Source: Achromobacter sp. Root83
GTDB lineage: Bacteria > Pseudomonadota > Gammaproteobacteria > Burkholderiales > Burkholderiaceae_B
Direction: 5' to 3'
NCBI RefSeq assembly: GCF_001428845.1
Contig: NZ_LMIU01000008.1
Coordinates: 1 to 64,000 of the forward strand
DNA length: 64,000 bases
The notes under the pieces are model-generated. The model ran no database searches, was not told where the DNA came from, and was given only the letters and a program-made list of their open reading frames with translations. Shown one piece after another: positions 54,245 through 63,494 of this stretch (position 1 is its first letter; every line of letters begins with the position of its first letter). Made by a program: the position numbers and the translations under genes.

Positions 54245-57121
54245 ATGCTAGAAACCGTCATCAAACGCGACCGCGACATGGGCACGCCGGCCCGCGTGTC
54301 CGAGCAGACCGTCACCCTGACCATCGATGGCCAGGAAATCACCGTGCCCGAGGGCACGTCGCTGATGCGCGCGGCCGCGGACGCCGGCATCAACATCCCC
54401 AAGCTCTGCGCCACCGACAGCCTGGAACCCTTCGGCTCGTGCCGGCTGTGCCTGGTGCAGATCGAAGGCCGCCGCGGCTATCCCGCGTCCTGCACCACGC
54501 CGGCCGAGAACGGCATGGTGGTCTACACCGAAACGCCCAAGCTGCACGACCTTCGGCGCGGCGTGATGGAGCTGTACATCTCGGACCATCCGCTGGACTG
54601 CCTGACCTGTCCGGCCAACGGCGACTGCGAACTGCAGGACATGGCCGGGGTCGTGGGCCTGCGCAACGTGCGCTACGGCTACGACGGCGCCAACCACCTC
54701 AAGGCCGAAAAGGACGAATCCAACCCGTACTTCACCTTCGACGCCTCCAAGTGCATCGTCTGCAACCGCTGCGTGCGCGCCTGCGAGGAAACGCAGGGCA
54801 CCTTCGCGCTGACGATCTCCGGCAAGGGCTTCGATTCCCGCGTGTCGCCCGGGCAGGACCAGCCGTTCCTGGACAGCGAATGCGTGTCCTGCGGCGCCTG
54901 CGTGCAGGCCTGTCCCACGTCCACCCTGCAGGAAAAGACCGTCATCATGATGGGCCAGGCCGAACATTCGGTCGTGACCACCTGCGCCTACTGCGGCGTG
55001 GGCTGCGGATTCAAGGCCGAGATGAAGGGCCAGGAAGTCGTGCGCATGGTGCCCTGGAAGGACGGGCAGGCCAACCGCGGCCATTCCTGCGTGAAGGGGC
55101 GCTTTGCCTGGGGCTACGCCACGCACAAGGAACGCGTGCTCAAGCCCATGATCCGCAAGCACATCACCGACTCCTGGAAGGAAGTGTCCTGGGACGAGGC
55201 GATCAATTACGCGGCATCCGAGTTCCGCCGCATCCAGGATCAGTACGGCCGCGACGCGGTCGGCGGCATCACGTCGTCGCGCTGCACCAACGAAGAAACC
55301 TGGCTGGTGCAGAAGCTGGTGCGCGCCGCCTTCGGCACCAACAACGTCGACACCTGCGCGCGCGTCTGCCATTCGCCCACCGGTTATGGCCTGAAGCAGA
55401 CGCTGGGCGAATCGGCGGGCACGCAGACCTTCGATTCCGTCATGCACACCGACGTGGTCATCGTGATGGGCGCCAACCCCAGCAGCGGCCACCCCGTGTT
55501 CGCCTCGCGCCTGAAGCGCCGGCTGCGCGAAGGCGCCCGCCTTATCGTCATCGACCCGCGCCGGATCGAACTCGTGAGTTCGCCGCATATCAAGGCCGAC
55601 TTCCACTTGCAGGTGCGGCCCGGCACCAATACGGCGCTGCTGTCGTCGCTGGCGCACGTGATCGCCACCGAGGGCCTGATCGCCGAAGACTTCGTCGCCG
55701 AACGTTGCGAGGCCAAGGCCTTCAAGGAATGGCGCGACTTCGTCTCGCTGCCCGAGAATTCCCCGGAGGCCATGGAAGAGATCACCGGCGTGCCGGCGCA
55801 GGCCGTTCGCGGCGCGGCGCGCCTGTTCGCCACCGGCGGCAACGGCTCCATCTATTACGGCCTGGGCGTCACCGAACACAGCCAGGGCTCGACCACCGTC
55901 ATGGCCATCGCCAACCTGGCCATGGCCACCGGCAACATCGGCCGCGAAGGCGTGGGCGTGAATCCGCTGCGCGGACAGAACAACGTGCAGGGTTCGTGCG
56001 ACATGGGTTCGTTCCCGCATGAACTGCCGGGCTACCGCCACATCTCCGACAACGCCGTGCGCGCGCAATTCGAAAAGGACTGGGGCGTCACGCTGCAGCC
56101 CGAACCGGGCCTGCGCATCCCCAACATGTTCGAAGCCGCGCTGGGCGGATCGTTCAAGGGCCTGTACTGCCAGGGCGAGGACATCGTGCAGTCGGATCCC
56201 AACACGCAGCACGTGGCCGCGTCCCTGGCGGCCATGGAGTGCATCGTGGTGCAGGACCTGTTCCTGAACGAAACGGCCAAGTACGCGCATGTGTTCCTGC
56301 CGGGCTCGTCCTTCCTGGAAAAGGACGGCACCTTCACCAATGCCGAACGCCGCATCTCGCGCGTGCGCAAGGTGATGGAACCCAAGAACGGCAAGTCCGA
56401 CTGGGAAGTGACGGTGGCGCTGTCCAATGCGCTGGGCTATGCCATGAACTACAAGCACCCGCGCGAGATCATGGAAGAGATCGCCCGGCTGACGCCCACG
56501 TTCGCTGGCGTCACCTACGAAAAGCTGGACAAGCTGGGCAGCCTGCAGTGGCCGTGCAACGACGACGCGCCGGAAGGCACGCCCATCATGCACATCGACG
56601 AGTTCGTGCGCGGCAAGGGCAGGTTCATGATCACCAAGTACGTGCCCACCGACGAACGCAGCACGCGCCGCTTCCCGCTGCTGCTGACAACGGGCCGCAT
56701 CCTGTCGCAGTACAACGTGGGCGCGCAGACCCGCCGCACGCCCAACGTGATGTGGCATGGCGAGGACGTGCTGGAACTGCATCCCCAGGACGCCGAGGAC
56801 CGGGGCGTGGCCGAGGGCGACTGGGTGGGCATCCAGAGCCGCTCGGGCGACACCGTGCTGCGCGCCACCCTGACCGACCGGGTGCAGCCGGGCGTGGTAT
56901 ACACCACGTTCCACTTTCCCGAGTCCGGCGCCAACGTCGTCACCACCGACAGTTCCGACTGGGCGACCAACTGCCCTGAATACAAGGTCACCGCGGTGCA
57001 GGTCACGCGCGTGTCCCAGCCGTCGGAATGGCAGCGCCAGTGGTCGCGCTTCGCGGATATCCAGCAAAAGCTCTTGCGCGAACGCTCGCGCGAGAACGAG
57101 GCGGCGCTGACCGGGAAGTAA
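54245..57121 (+). CDS. fdsA: NAD-dependent formate dehydrogenase, alpha (molybdenum) subunit
   Basis: A 958-aa catalytic subunit oxidising formate to CO2. The N-terminus is NuoG-like: a [2Fe-2S] ferredoxin domain (KLCATDSLEPFGSCRLCLVQ), a His/Cys cluster segment (DCLTCPANGDCELQ) and two 4Fe-4S sites (CIVCNRCVRACEETQG; CVSCGACVQACP). Then comes a further cluster (CAYCGVGCGF). The bis-MGD domain has the Mo ligand Cys375 followed by His376 in TCARVCHSPTGYG; it is cysteine, not selenocysteine. A C-terminal molydopterin dinucleotide-binding domain follows (PLLLTTGRILSQYNVGAQTR). Confidence 0.97.
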   Translation: MLETVIKRDRDMGTPARVSEQTVTLTIDGQEITVPEGTSLMRAAADAGINIPKLCATDSLEPFGSCRLCLVQIEGRRGYPASCTTPAENGMVVYTETPKLHDLRRGVMELYISDHPLDCLTCPANGDCELQDMAGVVGLRNVRYGYDGANHLKAEKDESNPYFTFDASKCIVCNRCVRACEETQGTFALTISGKGFDSRVSPGQDQPFLDSECVSCGACVQACPTSTLQEKTVIMMGQAEHSVVTTCAYCGVGCGFKAEMKGQEVVRMVPWKDGQANRGHSCVKGRFAWGYATHKERVLKPMIRKHITDSWKEVSWDEAINYAASEFRRIQDQYGRDAVGGITSSRCTNEETWLVQKLVRAAFGTNNVDTCARVCHSPTGYGLKQTLGESAGTQTFDSVMHTDVVIVMGANPSSGHPVFASRLKRRLREGARLIVIDPRRIELVSSPHIKADFHLQVRPGTNTALLSSLAHVIATEGLIAEDFVAERCEAKAFKEWRDFVSLPENSPEAMEEITGVPAQAVRGAARLFATGGNGSIYYGLGVTEHSQGSTTVMAIANLAMATGNIGREGVGVNPLRGQNNVQGSCDMGSFPHELPGYRHISDNAVRAQFEKDWGVTLQPEPGLRIPNMFEAALGGSFKGLYCQGEDIVQSDPNTQHVAASLAAMECIVVQDLFLNETAKYAHVFLPGSSFLEKDGTFTNAERRISRVRKVMEPKNGKSDWEVTVALSNALGYAMNYKHPREIMEEIARLTPTFAGVTYEKLDKLGSLQWPCNDDAPEGTPIMHIDEFVRGKGRFMITKYVPTDERSTRRFPLLLTTGRILSQYNVGAQTRRTPNVMWHGEDVLELHPQDAEDRGVAEGDWVGIQSRSGDTVLRATLTDRVQPGVVYTTFHFPESGANVVTTDSSDWATNCPEYKVTAVQVTRVSQPSEWQRQWSRFADIQQKLLRERSRENEAALTGK

Positions 57122-57146
57122 CCGACCGCCCACCGCCAGGGATCCC

Positions 57147-57968
57147 ATGCCTACGCCGACAACCGCCCGCCCCGACTGCACGCAGACCCAGGTCACCCGC
57201 GTGCGGGCAGGCGCCATCGCCTCCGGTTCCGAGGCCGATTACGTGGCCGAGGAAACGCCGGTGGCGCTGGAATTCAACGGCATCAGCCACGCCACCATGC
57301 TGGCGACACCGGCCGACCTGGAGGACTTCGCCGTTGGGTTCTCACTGTCCGAGGGCATCATCGACAGCGTCGGCGACGTGCGCGGCATCGACATCCTGCC
57401 GCAGTGCGGCGGCATCGTGGTGCAACTGGAAATCTCCACCGCCTGTGAGGTCCGCCTGAAATCGCGGCGCCGCGCCATGGCCGGCCGCACCGGCTGCGGG
57501 CTGTGCGGCGTGGAAACGCTGCCGGAAGTGCTGCGCCCGGTGGCGCCGGTCACGAACGGGGCGCCGGTGCGCATCCAGGCGGTGCTGGGCGCCATGCGCG
57601 ACATGCGCGCGCGCCAGGCGCTGCACGACATCACCGGCGCCACGCACGCGGCGGGCTGGGCGGGCGCCGACGGCGCCCTGGCCCTGGTCCGCGAAGACGT
57701 GGGCCGGCACAACGCGCTGGACAAGCTGGTGGGCGCGCTGGCCCGCCAGGCCATGCATGCCGGCGGCGGCATGGTGCTGGTGTCCAGCCGCGCCAGTTTC
57801 GAAATGGTGCAGAAGACCGCCACGGCCGGCGTCGCGGTGCTGGCCGCCGTGTCGGCCCCGACCGCGCTGGCCATCCGCCTGGCCACCGACGCCAACGTCA
57901 CCCTGCTGGGATTCCTGCGCGACGGCGACGCCGCGCTGTATTCCCACCCGGAACGCATCACCCCCTGA
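57147..57968 (+). CDS. fdhD: Formate dehydrogenase sulfurtransferase/chaperone FdhD
   Basis: A 273-aa cytoplasmic protein that delivers sulfur to the bis-MGD cofactor of formate dehydrogenase. The CxxC loop is RTGCGLCGVETLPE; LALVREDVGRHNALDKLVGA and VSSRASFEMVQKTATAGVAV are the family's conserved segments. Named fdsC in fds operons. It follows fdsA by 25 bp and is required for FdsA activity in relatives. Confidence 0.95.
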   Translation: MPTPTTARPDCTQTQVTRVRAGAIASGSEADYVAEETPVALEFNGISHATMLATPADLEDFAVGFSLSEGIIDSVGDVRGIDILPQCGGIVVQLEISTACEVRLKSRRRAMAGRTGCGLCGVETLPEVLRPVAPVTNGAPVRIQAVLGAMRDMRARQALHDITGATHAAGWAGADGALALVREDVGRHNALDKLVGALARQAMHAGGGMVLVSSRASFEMVQKTATAGVAVLAAVSAPTALAIRLATDANVTLLGFLRDGDAALYSHPERITP

Positions 57969-57987
57969 ACCGGATACACGCAAAGCA

Positions 57988-58245
57988 ATGGAAATCGTCA
58001 ACCTGATCCGCATGGCCAACCGCATCGGCCAGTTCTTCGACGCCATGCCCGACCGCGCCGAGGCGCTGGAAGGCGTGGCCAACCATATCCACAAGTTCTG
58101 GGAACCGCGCATGCGCAATGAGCTGCTGGACTTCCTGGCGCGTTCTCCCGACGGAGACGCTGGAGAAGAACGCCTGCACCCGCTGGTGCTTGCGGCCGTG
58201 ACACAGCATCGCCAGCGCCTGACGCCGCTTGCCCGCGTGGCGTAG
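57988..58245 (+). CDS. fdsD: Formate dehydrogenase delta subunit
   Basis: An 85-aa helical protein, IVNLIRMANRIGQFFDAMPD followed by HIHKFWEPRMRNELLDFLAR, which is the FdsD signature. It is a small accessory subunit needed for a fully active or stable FdsABG complex. It starts 19 bp after fdhD and closes the operon. Confidence 0.94.
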   Translation: MEIVNLIRMANRIGQFFDAMPDRAEALEGVANHIHKFWEPRMRNELLDFLARSPDGDAGEERLHPLVLAAVTQHRQRLTPLARVA

Positions 58246-58398
58246 CGCGGCGGGCGAACCGCGCCGCGGCCAGCGCCACGGCGGCATGACAGCAAGATAA
58301 CGCAGCAGCAAGACAACGACAGATTCATAAAAGAGACGGCGGGACCGGAATCTTTCCAGCCCACGCACGCTATAAAGCCGCACCCCTGAGGAGACATC

Positions 58399-60066
58399 AT
58401 GGAAAGTAGCGCCACCCTGGACCTGCCCGGCTCAAGGCCGGGTTTCTTCGACAAAGAACGCACCATCGCCGGCCCGGGCTTCTCGCGCTGGCTCGTGCCG
58501 CCGGCCGCCCTGGCCATCCACCTTTGCATCGGCATGGCCTACGGGTTTTCCGTATTCTGGCTGCCGCTGTCCAAGATGGTGGGCGGGGCCAAGCCGCTGG
58601 CTTGTCCCGCCGACATGAGCCTCGTGGCGGAGCTGTTCACCACGAGCTGCGACTGGAAGATCTCGACCATGGGGTGGATGTACACCCTGTTCTTTGTGCT
58701 GCTGGGGTGCTCGGCCGCGCTGTGGGGCGGCTGGCTGGAACGCGCCGGTCCGCGCAAGGCGGGCGTGGTGTCGGCCTTGTGCTGGTGCGGCGGCCTGGTC
58801 ATCTCGGCCTTCGGCGTGTACCTGCACCAGATGTGGATGCTGTGGCTGGGGTCGGGCGTCATCGGCGGCATCGGCCTGGGGCTGGGCTATATCTCGCCGG
58901 TCAGCACGCTGATCAAGTGGTTTCCGGACCGCCGCGGCATGGCGACGGGCATGGCCATCATGGGTTTCGGCGGCGGCGCCATGATCGGCGCGCCGCTGGC
59001 TGACCTGCTGATGCGCCATTTCGCCACGCCGACGTCCCCGGGCGTGTGGCAGACCTTCCTGACCATGGCGGCGGTGTATTTCATCTTCATGATGTCGGGC
59101 GCGCTGGGCTACCGCGTGCCGCCCACCGGCTGGAAGCCGGCGGGCTGGACCGCTCCCGCCAAGCATGCCAACAACGCCATGATCACGAAGGGCCACGTCC
59201 ACGTGAAGCGCGTCTGGGGCGTGCCGCAATTCTGGCTGGTCTGGTGGGCGCTGTGCCTGAACGTCACGGCGGGCATCGGTATCCTGGGCATGGCCTCGCC
59301 GCTGCTGCAGGAAGTGTTCGGCGGCCGCCTGATCGACATGCCCGAGCTTGGCTACGCGCAGCTCGGCAAAGAGCAGCTTGCCGCCATCGCGGCCATCGCG
59401 GCCGGCTTCACCGGCCTGCTCAGCCTGTTCAACATCGGCGGCCGCTTCTTCTGGGCCAGCCTGTCGGACAAGCTGGGCCGCAAGCTGACCTACCTGGTGT
59501 TCTTCGTGCTGGGCTTCGTGCTGTACGCATCGATTCCCTGGACGGCGCACATCGGCGCGCTGGCGCTGTTCGTGGCGGCCTTCTGCGTGATCCTGTCGAT
59601 GTACGGCGGCGGCTTCTCCACGGTGCCGGCCTACCTGGCCGACCTGTTCGGCACCCAGATGGTCGGGGCCATCCACGGCCGCCTGCTCACGGCGTGGTCC
59701 GCCGCGGGCATTTTCGGGCCGGTGCTGGTCAATTACATCCGCGAGTACCAGCTGTCCATCGGCGTGCCGCGCGCGCAGGTGTACGACATCACGATGTATA
59801 TCCTGGCGGGCATGCTGATCGTCGGTTTCCTGTGCAATCTGGCGATCCGCCCGGTGAACCCCAAGTACTTCATGACCGACGAGGAACTGGCCCAGGAGAA
59901 GGCGCTGGCGCATGAACGCGCGGTTGCCACCGAAACCCATGGCGTCGGCACCTCGACCTTCCGCACCCCGCCGGCGCTGATCCTGTTCGCCTGGGCTTGC
60001 GTGGGCATCCCGCTGGCCTGGGGCATCTGGATCACGCTGCAGAAGGCGGTCGTCCTGTTCCACTGA
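58399..60066 (+). CDS. Oxalate/formate antiporter-family MFS transporter
   Basis: A 555-aa inner-membrane protein with 12 major helices plus two extra hydrophobic segments. LAIHLCIGMAYGFSVFWLPL at the N-terminus and the MFS loop motif KWFPDRRGMATGMAIMGFGG are characteristic of the OFA (OxlT-like) family. IGGRFFWASLSDKLGRKLTY is the matching loop in the second half. A C-terminal helix (ALILFAWACVGIPLAWGIWI) lies after a cytoplasmic linker. It lies 153 bp after fdsD, so formate or oxalate uptake is a plausible role. SD GAGGAGA precedes the ATG. Confidence 0.9.
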   Translation: MESSATLDLPGSRPGFFDKERTIAGPGFSRWLVPPAALAIHLCIGMAYGFSVFWLPLSKMVGGAKPLACPADMSLVAELFTTSCDWKISTMGWMYTLFFVLLGCSAALWGGWLERAGPRKAGVVSALCWCGGLVISAFGVYLHQMWMLWLGSGVIGGIGLGLGYISPVSTLIKWFPDRRGMATGMAIMGFGGGAMIGAPLADLLMRHFATPTSPGVWQTFLTMAAVYFIFMMSGALGYRVPPTGWKPAGWTAPAKHANNAMITKGHVHVKRVWGVPQFWLVWWALCLNVTAGIGILGMASPLLQEVFGGRLIDMPELGYAQLGKEQLAAIAAIAAGFTGLLSLFNIGGRFFWASLSDKLGRKLTYLVFFVLGFVLYASIPWTAHIGALALFVAAFCVILSMYGGGFSTVPAYLADLFGTQMVGAIHGRLLTAWSAAGIFGPVLVNYIREYQLSIGVPRAQVYDITMYILAGMLIVGFLCNLAIRPVNPKYFMTDEELAQEKALAHERAVATETHGVGTSTFRTPPALILFAWACVGIPLAWGIWITLQKAVVLFH

Positions 60067-60108
60067 CCCGCCATGCCGCGGCGCCCGGCGCGCCGCGCGC
60101 CGGCCCCA

Positions 60109-60150
60109 GGGCGCGAAGCTGCTACATTGGCAGCCCGCGCCCTTTCTTTT
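60109..60150 (+). terminator. Terminator after the OFA transporter gene
   Basis: GGGCGCG (60109-60115) pairs with CGCGCCC (60136-60142); an inner stem GCTGC/GCAGC extends it. TTTCTTTT follows, so it is a good intrinsic terminator for the fds-OFA region. Confidence 0.75.
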
Positions 60151-60203
60151 ATGTGTCTTCCCATGATCCTGCCCCTTCCCCCCTTCCCCGCCGGAGCGAC
60201 ATC

Positions 60204-61322
60204 TTGACCGCCCCCGAACTGCACTGGGAAGAAAACGGCGTCCCCCGTTCCGCCCGCTGGCGCTCCGAAACCGGCGCAACGCCGCCCAAGCGCGTGGTCG
60301 TGGCCGACGACACCCTGACCGCCGACACGGCCTATCGCTACGCCTGCGAAGGCGTGGGCCTGCTGTGGCGCGGAGACTTCCAGAACGCGCGCCAACTCCT
60401 GCTGGCCGTCACCCGGCGCGTCGACAAGCGCCCCCGCAAGCCGGTGGACACCATGCTGGAGGCCTTCAACCAGCATCGGCAGACCCAATCGCAGCGCGCA
60501 CGCATCCTGGGCATGCTGCTCATTCCCTTCGACGCCGGCCACAGCATTCCGCTGCGCCGCGCGCCCGACGCCCATCTGGCCTGCGAAGAAGCCCACGGCC
60601 CCGCCAATGAGCCCTACGTCGGGTCGCTGCGCGAACTGCTGGGCCTGATCGGCGCCTACGAATGGCGCAAGAAGGGCGTGGAGATTCCCGCCCTGAACAA
60701 CCGCATCCATCCGCATTACGGCGTGTTCTCGCCCGTGCGCGGCGAATATGTGGACCTGGTCGCCAACACCCCCATGCCGCGCGGCAGCGTGGCCTTCGAT
60801 ATCGGCACCGGCACCGGCGTCCTGGCCGCTGTCATCGCCCGCCGCGGCGGCAAGCGTGTCATTGCCACCGACCTGGACCCGCGCGCGCTGGCGTGCGCGC
60901 GTGAAAACCTGGAACGGCTGGGGCTGTCCGGGCAGGTGGACGTCGAGCAGACGGATTTGTTTCCCGAAGGCCGGGTGTCCTTGATCGTCTGCAATCCGCC
61001 CTGGCTGCCCGCCCGCCCCAGCTCACCGCTGGAGCACGCGGTCTATGACCCGGACAGCAAGATGCTGCGCGGGTTCTTGAATGGCCTGAAGGACCATCTG
61101 ACAGCCAACGGCGAAGGGTGGCTGATCCTGTCGGATCTGGCCGAGCATCTGGGGCTGCGCACACGCGAGCAATTGCTCGAAATGATCGAGACCGCCGGGC
61201 TTCGGGTCATCGAGAAGCTGGATACGCGGCCCGTGCATGGGAAGGCGAAGGATGCAAATGATCCCTTGTTTGCGGCGCGGTCCAAGGAAGTGACGTCCTT
61301 GTGGAGATTGGGCGCGGCCTGA
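60204..61322 (+). CDS. Class I SAM-dependent methyltransferase (small-domain type)
   Basis: A 372-aa protein. The SAM site is FDIGTGTGVLAAVIARRGGK (about residue 200), followed by an acidic ATDLDPRAL loop and the catalytic NPPW motif (LIVCNPPWLPARP) of the MTS group that methylates N of nucleic-acid bases or Gln side chains (RlmG/RsmC/PrmC). The N-terminal 160 residues have no recognised motif. The start is taken as TTG 60204, 8 nt after GGAG. The target is unknown. Confidence 0.82.
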   Translation: MTAPELHWEENGVPRSARWRSETGATPPKRVVVADDTLTADTAYRYACEGVGLLWRGDFQNARQLLLAVTRRVDKRPRKPVDTMLEAFNQHRQTQSQRARILGMLLIPFDAGHSIPLRRAPDAHLACEEAHGPANEPYVGSLRELLGLIGAYEWRKKGVEIPALNNRIHPHYGVFSPVRGEYVDLVANTPMPRGSVAFDIGTGTGVLAAVIARRGGKRVIATDLDPRALACARENLERLGLSGQVDVEQTDLFPEGRVSLIVCNPPWLPARPSSPLEHAVYDPDSKMLRGFLNGLKDHLTANGEGWLILSDLAEHLGLRTREQLLEMIETAGLRVIEKLDTRPVHGKAKDANDPLFAARSKEVTSLWRLGAA

Positions 61323-61367
61323 CGAGCGCCCCGGCGCCGCCTTCCACCGCGCGGCGCCGTCTCGCGT

Positions 61368-61907
61368 TCAGCCCCAATGGGCTGTCCTGCTCCGGCCGAT
61401 GCTGTCTGACAAACGCACGCGCCGGCGTTGCACACGCAGCCAACCTGCCTGCAGCACCGCGCCCACCACGAAGATGGCGAGCCACGCGGCCAAGGCGCCG
61501 CGCACGGCCGGTGATTGCGGGCCTTCGGCAAAGGGATGCGCGACGGGCAGGCGCGTGAGGGTTTCGTTGATCCCCGGCACCCACAACAGAAAGAAGCTGA
61601 ATGTGAAACCTAGCTGCGAGAGGTAGGGGTGCACGCGCGCCAGCGCGGGCATACGCGGCACGGACAACGCGCCGGCTATCGCCAGCAAGGCCATGATGCC
61701 AAGCGCATGGCCCGCGTTGAAGCCGCCGCTGCTGGACAGCCCGAATGACGTGAACACGGCCAACAGCAGTCCACCAAGATAAATCCTGCCGGCGCGCGAG
61801 GCGGGCTCGATCCGGCGGTATCGCACGAAGCTGTACAGCCCCGCCACGGCGGGGATGAGGCTGATCAGGGTGTGTGCGGCCCCGAGGGTGGAAATGGGAT
61901 GCGGCAT
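61368..61907 (-). CDS. Small integral membrane protein of unknown function
   Basis: A 179-aa protein with about four to five hydrophobic helices (LGAAHTLISLIPAVAGLYSF; GRIYLGGLLLAVFTSFGLSS; LGIMALLAIAGALSV; LGFTFSFFLLWVPGINETL; LAAWLAIFVVGAVLQAGWL). I do not recognise a characterised family. Start taken at ATG 61907 (MPHPISTLGAAH); the frame is open upstream to 62093, but that part overlaps operator-like sequences and looks non-coding. A strong promoter with a TetR-like element lies about 210 bp upstream. Confidence 0.72.
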   Translation of the reverse strand: MPHPISTLGAAHTLISLIPAVAGLYSFVRYRRIEPASRAGRIYLGGLLLAVFTSFGLSSSGGFNAGHALGIMALLAIAGALSVPRMPALARVHPYLSQLGFTFSFFLLWVPGINETLTRLPVAHPFAEGPQSPAVRGALAAWLAIFVVGAVLQAGWLRVQRRRVRLSDSIGRSRTAHWG

Positions 61908-61996
61908 GGATGAGTCCTTGTTTGCGGCGTCTGCACGGGTGTTGGCGGCGATACCGGCGGTTTGGGCGCGGGCCAGTCGGCCTCGGAACATCAAAA

Positions 61997-62027
61997 ACAA
62001 CCAACTAGTTGATCGGTTATGGGTCGA
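61997..62027 (-). promoter_or_regulatory. TetR-like operator, copy 1
   Basis: Contains, on the minus strand, AACCGATCAACTAG, nearly identical to copy 2 (AACCGACCAACTAG). Around the CTAG centre it is an imperfect palindrome (7 of 10 matching arm positions). It aligns with copy 2 over 31 bp with 23 identities. Confidence 0.5.
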
Positions 62028-62118
62028 TAAAAAAACGCGGACCTCGGTGCGCGCCATGAAGCGGTCAGGCACGCGCGGAAGAGCCGCAGGCACACTGCCG
62101 TTGCATCTGGATTAGCGG

Positions 62119-62149
62119 CCAATCTACTAGTTGGTCGGTTTCGTGTCAA
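62119..62149 (-). promoter_or_regulatory. Sigma-70 promoter with TetR-like operator in the spacer, copy 2
   Basis: On the minus strand TTGACA (62149-62144) and TAGATT (62126-62121) are separated by exactly 17 bp; the spacer holds AACCGACCAACTAG. It is oriented toward the small membrane protein gene. A repressor bound here would block RNA polymerase directly. No TetR gene is present in the window. Confidence 0.6.
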
Positions 62150-62344
62150 GCGCTCACCTCCTCGAACTTGGCCCTAGGCCCTGCTGGCGAACCAGCGGAG
62201 CAGTGCCTTCTGCAATAATGCGCCGCGCGCGGCGGCCGGCAATGATCCGCGGCCCGCTCGCCGTGCCAGGCACTTCGGAATGCGCCGCAGCGGCGCTTTC
62301 CGGATTTTCTTTCGACGACGATCTGATTTGTACGACAAGGCCAA

Positions 62345-62728
62345 ATGAAAGCCAGGGCATTATTCATCGCTACGTTAGGGGTCTTGGTGCTGACTCAATC
62401 ATCGCCATCCTTGGCGCAAAACCTCAACGGGAAAAATCTCTACACGCAGCGATGCGCCGTGTGCCACGGCGCAGATATCAAGGGGACGGGGCCGTTGGCC
62501 AAGAAAAGCAACCCTCCCACGCCCGATCTGACAACCGCTGCTTTCAGGAAACGGCTCGATGATTATCCGGGGGTCATTGTTTCGTCGGTGATACTTCGTC
62601 CGAACGGAGACTTGATTCCAAGAACTCTGCGAGAGAATGGCGTGAAGATGGCCCCGCATTCCTGGACGGTTCAGGATTTTCGCGATTTGAATAAATACAT
62701 GAGCGGCGTGATTTCAAAAAGCCGATGA
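62345..62728 (+). CDS. Small periplasmic c-type cytochrome
   Basis: A 127-aa protein with a signal peptide (ALFIATLGVLVLTQSSPSLA, cut before QNLNGK) and one heme site, CAVCH, in YTQRCAVCHGADIKGTGPLA, with Met in VKMAPHSWTVQDFRDLNKYM as the likely sixth ligand. This is the class I cytochrome c layout. Base composition is visibly lower in GC than the neighbours, with more A/T-ending codons, suggesting recent acquisition. There is no oxidase or dehydrogenase gene beside it, so the partner is unknown. Confidence 0.9.
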   Translation: MKARALFIATLGVLVLTQSSPSLAQNLNGKNLYTQRCAVCHGADIKGTGPLAKKSNPPTPDLTTAAFRKRLDDYPGVIVSSVILRPNGDLIPRTLRENGVKMAPHSWTVQDFRDLNKYMSGVISKSR

Positions 62729-62738
62729 TCGCGCGCGC

Positions 62739-63425
62739 CTAGGCCCTGCCCGCCGCCACGTTCACGCTGATGGCGATGATGAACACGTTGAAGAAGAACG
62801 CGATGGCGCCATGCGTCATCGCCATGCGCCGTACCCGCCGGTTGACGATCTGCACGTCCGACACCTGGAACGTCATGCCGAGCACCAGCGAGAAATACGC
62901 GAAGTCCCAGTAATCCGGCTCGTCCGTGCCCGGAAAATCAAGGCCCTTGTGCATGGCGTTGCGGTGGCCGTAATACCCATGCGCGTAATGCAGGGCGAAG
63001 ATCATGTTCATGTAGAGCCACGACAGGACAATGGTGGCGGCGGCGGCCAGCATGTCGACGATGGCGCCCGCGCTGCTCTGGGCGCGCAGTTCCACCCATA
63101 AGGCGACCAGCACCATGCAGGACAGCGCGACACTGCTCCAGAGCACGCCCGTGCGGCCCACGTCCTGCTGGCGCGCATGCAGGCGCATAGAGGCGGGGCT
63201 GGTCTTGCCGAATATGCGGGCGGTGAGCACCAGGAACACGAGCGCCCCGGCATCAAAGCCCAGCAGCAGCGCCAGGCTGGGCGAGAGGCCCAGGGCGTAG
63301 AGGACGCCGCTGACTGCCAACAGCAGGACCGCGCACAGCATCAGACGCCGGTGGGCGTAAAGAAAAGGCAGGCGGTCGGCGGAGGACGGTCCGGACCGGG
63401 TTGCTTCGTCCTTGGGCGGCTGCAT
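62739..63425 (-). CDS. DUF1345 membrane protein
   Basis: A 228-aa protein with five to six hydrophobic helices. The segment [20 protein letters not shown] followed by [20 protein letters not shown] is the conserved DUF1345 core. Start ATG 63425 ([12 protein letters not shown]) is supported by AGGAG 7 nt upstream; an upstream in-frame ATG lacks it. Function is unknown; relatives are inner-membrane proteins. Convergent with the cytochrome gene. Confidence 0.88.
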   Translation of the reverse strand: MQPPKDEATRSGPSSADRLPFLYAHRRLMLCAVLLLAVSGVLYALGLSPSLALLLGFDAGALVFLVLTARIFGKTSPASMRLHARQQDVGRTGVLWSSVALSCMVLVALWVELRAQSSAGAIVDMLAAAATIVLSWLYMNMIFALHYAHGYYGHRNAMHKGLDFPGTDEPDYWDFAYFSLVLGMTFQVSDVQIVNRRVRRMAMTHGAIAFFFNVFIIAISVNVAAGRA

Positions 63426-63494
63426 GGCGGGCTCCTGTCTGCGGCGGGCGCCCTTTTCCATTCCGCATCCGGGCGCCTTGAACAGGCCCTAACG

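Larger units (their letters stand above)
61908..62344. other. Gap between the membrane protein and cytochrome c genes
   Basis: 437 bp without a supported gene. It contains two related 31-bp segments (61997-62027 and 62119-62149), the second forming a sigma-70-like promoter on the minus strand. The right half (62160-62340) shows nothing I can name; short antisense frames there lack a ribosome site. Confidence 0.6.

Noticed and set aside
54248..57217. Open frame of almost 1,000 codons on the minus strand
   Set aside because: Antisense shadow of fdsA; no motif, no ribosome site, composition typical of a reverse-frame artefact.
58432..60279. Long minus-strand open frame
   Set aside because: Antisense to the OFA transporter; Arg/His/Gln-rich and without domain signals.
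62146..62367. Short minus-strand frames, one with a stretch vaguely like a TetR N-terminus
   Set aside because: The similarity is a few residues only, there is no HTH, and the frame ends at the promoter. Not enough to call a tetR remnant.
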